Made by a program: the position numbers and the translations under genes
In this document: positions 54,832 through 64,000 of the stretch, piece by piece
Numbering within the stretch: the stretch's first letter is position 1
Layout: the number at the start of each line of letters is the position of its first letter
From: Erigeron canadensis
Lineage: Eukaryota; Streptophyta; Magnoliopsida; Asterales; Asteraceae
DNA: 64,000 nt
Reading direction: 5' to 3'
Assembly: GCF_010389155.1 (NCBI RefSeq)
Contig: NC_057764.1
Span: 11,160,001-11,224,000, forward strand
The notes under the pieces: generated by a model
Seen by the model: the letters and a program-made list of their open reading frames with translations, nothing else
Database searches by the model: none
Told to the model about the DNA's origin: nothing

Positions 54832-55570
54832 AGCGAACAATGTTTTATTTGTTTGGGACTTTTCCTTGTAGGCTTCTGTCTTAGCATAATGATTATAGAT
54901 TAGATGATATTATTATCAAGGATAAAGGTAAAATGAGAAGGTACTTTAAGTAGAGAAGGGAGAGAAGGTTTGTCTTTGATTTTTTTTTTTTACTTGTTTT
55001 TTTGAATTTTTTTTTTCATTTTTCATTCTCTCTTTAATTAACTAGTTCCATATAAAAAATTTTATTTTCTTTTCCTTAGAGGGCGTAGCTAGTAATCTAT
55101 AGGTGAAGCCCTCTCAACCTATGGCGGAGCCATGATGGCTAAAGGCAAATCCCGTTAGTTTTAACAACCCATCACCGATCGCCCCCTATAATATATCACC
55201 CTCTATGACCTATCACTACCACCAGCTACCCCTTATTAATATTCTTAAGGGCGAAGCCCGTACCGTACCCTTAGATGTATAACTCACTAAATCGGGTTAG
55301 AAATTTTAATTTTTTTTTTATGGATTGAGTTAATTAAAGAAAGAATAAAAAAAGTATATAAAAAAAGGGGGACATTCCCTTCCTTGTCTTCTTAAAGACA
55401 TTCTTTCTATATCTCTACCCTTATTATCAATATCAAAAATAACATTGAATCCTGGCAAATACTTTTATGAATAACTATTGGGCTATTAATAAGAGACCAA
55501 ATGCATATGATAAGGCGTATTCAACCTATTTTTTTTTATATAAAAATCAATCGTACAATATATATATCTA
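54832..55570. other. Non-coding DNA with a dispersed repeat
   Basis: 55110-55270 (ggcggagccatgatggctaa, ctatgacctatcac) is related to 60635-60745. Poly-T tracts lie near 54980. No gene was seen. Confidence 0.4.
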
Positions 55571-56508
55571 TCTATATAAATATTAAAATAATAGTTATCC
55601 TAGCATTTTAAAGCCTTTTACAATTTAAATCTATTTTTAAAAATTGCCACATAGGTCTTTATCCTATGTGGCATCTCTATATTTTTTTTACAATATATAA
55701 ATCTATAAAATTATATTATCTAAAACTATTAAATTAAATAAAAATAAAATCTATATATAAACAAAATCTTACAAAAATAAAAGTAAAAAATCACATTCTA
55801 TATCATAATAGAAACCGTATGAATTTAAAATCTATTTTTAAAATTGTAAAATATTTGGTTTTCAAATTATTTATTTCTTAATTTTACTATCCAATATACC
55901 AATATTATATATCACATTGTAATATATTTTTTTATCCTTTTCGTGGTGGTGATTTTACGTTTTATAAAAACTATTATCAATTACTAGGTGAATTCAACGT
56001 AATTTGAATCATAGGTTTATTCTTTGTAATCTAATTATAATTTGAATTTGGTTTCTAACTATATCTAATTCAAGCTTTTCAACTTTTATGAATTTTATTA
56101 TTTGATGAAGTAAGTTTTATGAAACTATTTTCTTTGAAAGAGTGTGATAAAATTCTAATAAGTCACATATCACTTTGCAAAAAATAAAAGATCGTTATGA
56201 TTTTACATTATATTTACATTTTAACTTCATTTTATGTTCATTAGTATTGCATGAAGTATAATATGTGATAGTTAATATGAGTATTTGATAACGTATGTTT
56301 TTATATAAATGCAAAGATTTTCATAAATAATAAGAGTTATATTTTGAATTTATCTATTTCAATAAATGTAAAAATTTCCATTTAATGATAATATAGATTT
56401 ATATGTACATGCCTAAATAATGTATAGTTGTTAAAAGTTATTATAAATATTCATATAACTAAAACAACATTTTTAAATAACCGCACATCGTGCGGGTAAA
56501 AGACCTAG
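55571..56508 (+). mobile_element. Small non-autonomous Helitron, family H1
   Basis: Starts A|TCTATATAAATATTAAAATA and ends with the hairpin ccgcacatcgtgcgg (56481-56495), then taaaagacCTAG|T. Length 938 bp, no coding sense. Its 5' 110 bp match the - strand copy at 28132-29036, so both ends are supported by a second copy. Confidence 0.68.
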
Positions 56509-56520
56509 TATATATATATA

Positions 56521-56676
56521 GGGGTTTGCTAAATACAGCCCTTAGGGCTGTGTTTAAGGTGCATAAATTGTTTGTACATTTACCATAAAAATCAGGAGGC
56601 GAGCTTTAAATATAGAAGGTACAAGATTTTTAATCCCCTTTAATTGCAGCCCTTAGGGCTGTATTTAGCATTTCCC
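56521..56676. mobile_element. MITE with ~30-bp terminal inverted repeats (Mutator-like)
   Basis: The left end, ggggtttgctaaatacagcc then cttagggctg, is matched in reverse at the right end (cagcccttagggctgtattt, ending 56676). Both flanks are tatatata, fitting an 8-9-bp target duplication. Length 156 bp. Confidence 0.8.
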
Positions 56677-56821
56677 ATATATATATAAATCAATTCTAAT
56701 AACGAATAATACAATATATAGTCAACCTTACCACTACCGTATTTAGATTCATGAAGAGGTAATTAAGTAGATATAAATGAATCCAATAATTCAATTTAGA
56801 TTAGATTAATGTATAAATAAA

Positions 56822-56850
56822 CTAGATTATTGTCCTGCGTAATACGCGAG
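56822..56850 (-). mobile_element. Helitron 3' end on the - strand
   Basis: ctagattattgtcctgcgta read in reverse gives the same terminus as 34231. The 5' partner was not found. Confidence 0.4.
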
Positions 56851-58159
56851 TTAATATATATCCCTTTTAATACTTAAATACAGTTTTGTTAACTAACTTT
56901 ATATATTAAAACAAAAACCCTAATTCTAAATTGGAAAAATAATGATCATTGATTGAATTTCATCTCTTATTCTTCATCATTTGATTAGTCAATAACACTT
57001 TTAGTTCTCATAATTTTATATAAATAAATGTGTTTTATAAAGTTTCTTATTTATTTATTTTTAAACAATAATGATACTTCGTAGTCTTTAATGGACGTAA
57101 CTTATAAATAAACAAAATCATTTATATAGTATATTATGATTTCATGTAACAAAGTTTATATATTTGTATTTCTAATATGGTGTAAATGATATGAATATTG
57201 GACAAAATTTCCACTTAGAATGAATTGATACAAATATTACATTATTACATGTTTTTTTATATGATGTGATTGCATAAATTAAAATAACACTTTTGGTACT
57301 CATAATTTTTTATATAAGTAAAAGTTATGTAGTTATTAATGTTAATAATGATATGTATTTAATATCTCATAACTAACACAATGGTGAACTTGGGGTCTCA
57401 TCTCAGGCAGCGTCGCAGGGTCGCTAGGTTGAGAAAAGAAATTCCTCTACGACACTAAAGAGTTTCTGCAATTACCTTTTTTTGTTACACACTTATTGTA
57501 ATATACAAGTTCCATGCATAATGTTTTAAATTTATGGCTGACAACATTATTTGTTAAAATTTTTCTATGAGAAAGAACATGATACTATTATTATTGTGGT
57601 TCAAAAGTATTTATTTAGATTTTAATCGTTTTCATATACTAAATTTTTTTTAAATGTAAAAACAATATAATATACTAATCTCGCATATTACGCGGGTAAT
57701 AAGCTATATTTAATTAAAATGTTCAATTTTATTTAATTAGTATTATCATATTTGTTAATCTAATTAAATCATAAACTATATTTAATTTAAATATCTTGTT
57801 AACTATATGTTTTTCTTAATACATCTACATGTTGAATCGTTGATATTGATATATTTTATAAAAATATAAAATCTACTATCTACGGTCAATGATATGCGGA
57901 TATAGTTTAGAAATAATGTATGGTAGTCTTGTAAGTACATTCATATTTAAAGTGAGAGATAATTGCGCACACAAAAAAAAAAAAAATCTTTCAACCAATT
58001 TATAAAAATCTTTAAAAGTTTCATTGTAATAAATGAACTTTTATTTATTCCTGATAATAATAATATTTAACACACGTACATGATGACATGTGCATTTTTC
58101 CAATACGTGACATTTTTTAATGACGTGACATGCGTTATAATTAAAGAAAATAAAAAGGA
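56851..58159. other. AT-rich non-coding DNA
   Basis: No gene. 57385-57475 is GC-richer (ggcagcgtcgcagggtcgct) and unexplained. 57670-57700 (cgcatattacgcgggtaata) looks like another worn Helitron 3' hairpin. 57985-58050 is an extra copy of the arm of the next element. Confidence 0.35.
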
Positions 58160-58879
58160 CCTTTCAACCAATTTAAGAAAATAACAGTGACCTTTAAAAG
58201 TTTTACTTTTTAGCAATAAATTCATTTTTCGGATTACTCCAACACCGACGACGGCGGTGTTGGAGGTGGAGGTGGTTTCTTCTCGATTCCTTCAACTAAT
58301 TTAAAATTTGTCGTCATTCTGTTCAAGTTTGAGCTAACCTCTGGACCTCGGCTATTTGGCTCTATGTCATCTGTTGACAAACTATTCTTAAACGGTTCAA
58401 ATCCGACCTAAGAAACTCTCGTCTCACCTTGAACATCCTTTGTATCTCCCTACGGCTAAAACGACGACGTTTTGGCATCTATTTGTAGAGATTTTTAATC
58501 TCAAGATAGACGAAGAAGAGCTAGATCTATGTCTTTTTTAAGATCTTCATACACAGCTTTTCAGGTTTTCAATGCTTGAAATAGGAAGAGACTCAACGGA
58601 AATCAATAAAATCAAGCTGAAATTAGCTTCGGAAGAAAATGACGAGTAGAAATATCTTGACAGAACCAAAACTGAAATGGAGCGATGTCATTTTTTTGTG
58701 AAAATGACACGGCTAATAAAAACTACATATAAATAAATAAATAAGTAAATGCCACGTAATAAAAAAAAATTACACGTCGTCATATACATGTGTCAAATGT
58801 TACTATTTTCGGAAATAGATGAAATTTCATTGCTAAAACTTTTAAAGTTTGCTTTTATATTCGTGAATTGTTTGAAAGG
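58160..58879. mobile_element. Inverted-repeat element with a GC-richer cargo
   Basis: The left arm cctttcaaccaatttaagaa (58160-58236) pairs with the right arm ending ttgaaagg at 58879, imperfectly over about 70 bp (shared ctttaaaagtttta and ttcatttttcgg-like blocks). The inside (58240-58640) is less AT-rich and includes cgacgacggcggtgttgg and an aaaacgacgacgttttg palindrome, suggesting captured genic sequence. No protein was recognised. Confidence 0.4.
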
Positions 58880-58961
58880 TAGTTTCTATTTCTGGGGTCA
58901 TCCCATAAGGTTACTAACATTTGAAATTTATTTTCCTAACCAAGATGGTTTTTTAATTTAA

Positions 58962-59577
58962 AGAGTGTTGGCAACCCATTTTTCACTCTTTTTTTCACCA
59001 CTCACCTTTAACCAGTCACTTTATATTACCTCACACTACTCACTCACCACTCATTCAAATTTTGTTGGCATCCGAGCACTCACTTCACCACTCATTACAA
59101 TATTTATTTTATTTAAAACTTAATATTCAATTCAATTAAAAATATAAATATTTTTTATTTAATAAAAAGATTAAAAAAACCCTATAAATATGATATATTT
59201 ACGAAAAGGTAGTTTATGAATATATACAATAGTTTAGGGTTAAAAATGAAAACTTGGTCTAAAACAAACACACAAGTGGGGTTTCCTTCTTCGTCTTCAC
59301 CACGTACAACTGCGACATATATAACTATATAAGCGCGTGCGCGCACACACACACATATATATCTATAATATACAGGTTCAGTTAAAAGAAATAAAAAAAT
59401 ACCAGAACACAAGAAAAATAGTCGTTAACTTGCCTCGATCCTCACGCACGCAAAAGTTCACTTGTGTGATCTGACCACACATTCTCATCCCACGACGTGT
59501 GATAGAGTGTAGGCGGCGGTGTTTAGTGGTGGTGCCGCACCCACCACGTGGTGAAATTTCTTCCGTTGCCAACGCCC
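58962..59577. mobile_element. PIF/Harbinger-like (Tourist) MITE
   Basis: Flanked by TAA at 58959-58961 and 59578-59580. Terminal inverted repeats agtgttggcaac and (reverse) ggcgttggcaac. 616 bp, no transposase. TAA target duplications and GTTGGCAAC-type ends suit the PIF/Harbinger group. Confidence 0.6.
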
Positions 59578-59580
59578 TAA

Positions 59581-62500
59581 TGGTAATACCAATTACAATA
59601 ATAACAATAGATTAAGATAGGAGTGGTAGATTTATCTTTAATAGATATGTATTTGACATGAGAGTAAAATTTGATTTCTTTTTTACCTAATAAAATAAAT
59701 GATTAAAACTTAATTATTCAGTTAAATTTCATGTTTTTTACTTAACAAACAAAAATAACCGTCAATTACATATATTTTACTTAATACATACAAACATTAT
59801 TTATGCATACAACCACTTAATACATTCAGAACTTAATGACCAAAAAAAGGAACGAACACTAAATCTAATAAGAAATTATGAATAAAAGTTAATTACGGAT
59901 AATAAATTAAGTTTATCAATTTCATACTCTACATTTAACTCAATAAAAGACGTATTAACAAAAACCTTTAAATAAATTTATAAAGGTAGTCTTTTAAGTA
60001 TGAAAATGAACAAAACGAATTTTATTGGTATGCGATGGGTCAAGGGAAAGAAAACCAAATACTGTAATTTGGTTTCATTTTTGTGAAGTCAACGGGAAAA
60101 AAAAAGTTAAATATGCAAGGTTTAATACTTTTTTTGGTATATGACGGTCGAAAGAGAAAAAACCAAAAACATTGGTTTCTTTTTGCGAAGTCGGCGACAC
60201 AAAAAGAAAAATTAATATACAAGGTTTTATATTATATAAAGTATAAGGACCAATGTTGTATTTATTCAATAATAAATTTGGTAATGATACAATTATTTTG
60301 ATCTAAGGGTTGTAACTAAAAGTTTGAGCTCATCTAACGGTCCTTATTTCTTTATAAAATAATTTAGGAGCTTGTTATATATATATAATATTAAGAACCT
60401 CGTAGATGTATAATATTAAGTTAATATTATGTGTTTTGGTATCGACTTAAAAAAAGGGTTATCTAAGAACCTCTTAAAAGAATGTGAGAATCACTTTGGA
60501 TCACACATTCGCCCTATAGATGTGACTCGATATACTTCTAGGGATTTTTTTATTCTTTTTTTGTACTTGTGCATTTACATATGTGTAAAGCATTTGATAT
60601 CACATATAAATTACTAAATGATCATACATGCGCAACCATGATGGTTAAGGGCGATGCCAATCAGTTTATGATGGAGCTATGACGGCTAAAGGTGAAGCAC
60701 ATAAAGTAGATCATCCTATCACCTATCACCCTATGACCTATCAAAAAATATTAAAAGGAAAAAGAAATGTGTGTTCCATAATAATTTTTGCATTTTTATT
60801 CTAAGAATTTTGAAATCAATCCAACCGTATGAAATTAATCATATGTATAATTTTTATATTTTCATAAGTTAATTTAATAATAGTGATGAGCATTATTTAT
60901 TTATTGAAGATGTGACAATTTCACCGTTGACACTTGTCTTTTCTTTTGTGAAATAAGTTTCGCTTGTAATATGTTCCATTATTGTAGCTTTTCGTGTGGT
61001 AACTCTACATAGCAAAGTAGTATAACGTTGATAAATGATTAATTATTGTCTTTGTAAGGAGTTCGAATAATATATAAATATTATTTTTTATGATATATTA
61101 TACTAATTGAGAAGAGTATATTTTGACAAATTATAATTTACATTTTTCATCACTAATATTTATCTAAAACGGGATAAATTTTGACTATTCATCTAAAGTG
61201 TGAGGATTAATATTATATTTAACAAATTAAGAAACTAAAGAATGTGATCTAGTGGCCATAAATTAAAGTTGGAAATTATCTAACGGTTTGGACATGGGTT
61301 GAGTGGTTAGTGCACCTTTTCCGGTTATGAAACGATTTGAGCATTTTTTATTTGAATAACCATTCCCCACCTAGGCCATCTATATGTGTGAATGCATTAT
61401 AATACTTGAGTGAGGATAGGTTACATGCCTACATCACACTCACCTTAAATATTTAGATTTGATGGTAAAAATGTTTTCATGACATGTCCACTTGTGATTG
61501 GTGAGATTTTAGAAAATGATGAATCTGACACTACACCACTCCTTCCATATTTGTATATGCCAAAATTAGTACAATGCTCAATGAATACTTATTAACGTAA
61601 TGATATGTATGGAATTTTTTGTATATGGTACCACTATGTTTCTTAACGTTTCATAAAATTATAATTATAAAATTCTTTTTTTCTCCGCTCACTAACTTTA
61701 TTATTAACTTTTTTTAAATACGAAGTAAGTTAGAATATATACTGTTACTTTGATTAACTCACATTCTTTAGATCCAAATTTATCAGTTTGTTTTCTTTGT
61801 ATCTTTTAAAATTTGACGATGTTAAGTGTATATATATTAAAAATTTATTCTATTTTAAAAATATCATAACAAAATATGACATAACTATGTCTAATTTGAA
61901 GGATTGAAGAGTTATGATATGTTAATTAATATTTATATAAGTTATCTTTTAATAAAGTGAAGGTAAAAAGAATTCGATTAGATAACTAAAATAAACGTGT
62001 ATAAATTTCTTCTAATATAAATAATTATATAACTACTTATTTCAATGAGTGAATAGATATTAAAAAAAAAAATACGTTTAAGGTAATTTATATACATAAA
62101 AATTTCGATATGCATATGGAATCTTTAGTTTACGTATACTATACCCTTAAATATTAATATTTATAGTATTAATAATTATTTATGGTATATAATTGAAGGG
62201 GGTTTTATGTCCAAACATATAAAGTATAAGTATTAATATTGTCATTTAACAAAGATGAAATAATTAAATTTGATTTAACGATTATAAATCAAAGATATAA
62301 TTCATCTAACGGTTTTTATTTATTTAGGAATGAATTAATGACCTTGTTATATATATATATTGGTAGATATATATATATTGGTAGATATAAGTTTAAGTAT
62401 ATAAAAAATTTAGAAAAATTCAATTCTTTTTTTCATTTTTAATTTAGAAAGATGTTTTTATGTACCAAAATAATACAAACATAATGCGCATGTTTTGGAA

Positions 62501-64000
62501 TTTGGAAATGCTTAGTATTAAAAGGATCTAAGTATGATAATGATAGTAATAATAGAAAATAAAAAATACCACTCTATGTCATACTTTATATGTTTTGGGT
62601 TTTAATACCATGACACTACGGGAAACTTCGGATGTAGACAGTTTTATCATATATAAAATAGAGTATAAGATATGAGGATAATACTTCAAAGACAATTTTA
62701 ATCACTTGATCCAACCTTGATGATAGATGATGATATTCAGACTAAATGACAAGCTATATTCGTTCGTCCTCATCTTAATCTTTGGCGTGAAGGTTTGACA
62801 AAGTCACCATGAGGCAATTCACTAACCTAGCTATAGAACCCGGATGAGTATCAACCCTAATCTACCTTCTTAAGAATACAACTATCAAGAGACCAAGCTA
62901 CATGTTATCCATATTCACTTCATAATTGTCATCATTACCCCATACTCACTCTCACGTTTGAAATGGTTCACAAGAAAACCTCCGTGTGCCCATTCTAACA
63001 TAAGTGTTTTTCTCTTTCTTGAAAACCTATTAAGGCTCAAACTTTACCCAAACTAGGAGCTTACACAAGTATTAAATAGATTACATAAATTACGGAAATA
63101 GGCATACTAAAATGCATCTCACTATTCCCCTTGTAATCTTTGAATTTAAGTTTGTATGCTACTACTTATAGCATGTCATTGTCGCCCAAAGCCCCAAATA
63201 CATATATAACTTAAATACTTGGTATTTGGTTTTTCAATCCATGGTCACAATCAACATTGACACGTATTGAGTTAGGGAAGATAATTGTCGTACAAGATAT
63301 TGAAATATTGAGGTTAATAAAAAAAAACAGGGCAATAACAGATCGGGTAGGATCTGTCAAACATGTGGTACCGCCAAATAACCAGCTGAAACCTTCCCTG
63401 TTATCAGCACGGATATCTGGAACTGTCTTTAAAATTAGACCAACAAATCCTTTTCCTTTCCTTTCAAATCTAGATTTGAAAATGAATACGAAGCGAGTTG
63501 CTATCTTATATAGATTTCCTTTAAACAACGGGTAAATAGAAGATAAAGGTTATGTGTCACGAGTCTGGTTAGGTTGTTTAATCAAAGTGCCTACAAAAGA
63601 TTGAGACCAATAGTTTTTGATATATGTGATTTAATCAAGTGCATATTATTTTTGTTATATAGTTTTGGATTGAAACTCTAAGCCATTAACTTGTTGATCA
63701 AATATATTAGATTTGCATACACTTTTCGTCAAAATTCTTAAGCCAGCCTCGTACACGTTAACCCCTAACTCAAACATGCATCACTAACAATGGCTCAAGA
63801 AAAAGGCTAAAAACGTAAATAGCGTTTAGATAATGCATAAATCATACATCAGACTTAAAAAAAGCTAGGCTTGACATTTAAGCCTCAAGAGTTCCTCCTT
63901 GTTTACCCGTTAACCCTCAAGAGTCATACTCGAACTCATATTCAAACTTACACCCCCTACTTCAATCACCAGAGTACTTCTACATTTAGTTCACCGCCAA
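59581..64000. other. AT-rich non-coding DNA to the window end
   Basis: No gene recognised. Copies of the ttcatctaacggt/cttgttatatat dispersed repeat lie at 60255-60385 and 62225-62360. A copy of the gatggttaagggcgatgcc repeat lies at 60635-60745. At 63211-63535 both strands hold short open frames in less AT-rich DNA (on the - strand, VGLILKTVPDIRADNREGFS); this could be a gene scrap but I cannot name it. Confidence 0.4.
61292..61452 (+). repeat. SINE-like sequence
   Basis: Begins with tRNA-like gggttgagtggttagtgcac (A-box-like) and continues into ggataggttacatgcctaca before AT-rich sequence. The B box is poor, so it may be an old SINE. Confidence 0.3.

Overview
This window is nuclear DNA of a flowering plant. 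It is AT-rich, has split genes with GT/AG introns, and is dominated by nested plant transposable elements. The repeat types (a Sirevirus-like Ty1/copia element with an extra downstream gene, Tekay-type Ty3/gypsy chromoviruses, Rep/helicase Helitrons) suggest a eudicot, perhaps Asteraceae. That lineage guess is inference. I found no intact single-copy host gene; all host-like coding sequence is in fragments.

Layout. (1) 1-7325: 3' half of a + strand Ty1/copia element. It holds the end of pol (RT and RNase H), a long spacer, a promoter-like leader, a split and decayed third gene, a polypurine tract and part of a 3' LTR. (2) 7326-9973: a second copia fragment on the - strand (gag, primer-binding site, 323-bp LTR), joined head-on to the first. 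(3) 9974-25604: an old, decayed - strand gypsy element (2.84-kb LTR at 22763-25604) split by a younger - strand chromovirus (10461-19925) with a 5-bp target duplication ATAAC. (4) 25605-41000: AT-rich DNA with Helitrons, a TIR element carrying a 2.8-kb solo gypsy LTR, a long foldback MITE, and a serpin fragment bracketed by direct repeats. (5) 41000-46262: fragments of at least four unrelated genes on the + strand: ribosomal protein L7/L12, an MFSD5-type transporter, a FIGL1-type AAA ATPase exon and an orphan terminal exon. (6) 46263-52422: a - strand Helitron with recognisable but broken Rep/helicase coding. (7) 52490-54296: two tandem arrays, one with telomere-like TTTAGGG. (8) 54297-54831: a second copy of the Helitron's flanks without the Helitron, i.e. 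a paralogous empty site. (9) 54832-64000: a small Helitron, MITEs, inverted-repeat elements and SINE-like and dispersed repeats.

No gene set forms a working pathway. The interest is in layered transposition: gene-fragment capture, a Helitron dated against its own empty site, a retrotransposon third gene with a precise intron, multiplied polypurine tracts, and short motif arrays shared between unrelated elements. Coordinates, ends, target duplications and frames were read by eye. Homology calls rest on recognising protein motifs, not on database searches.
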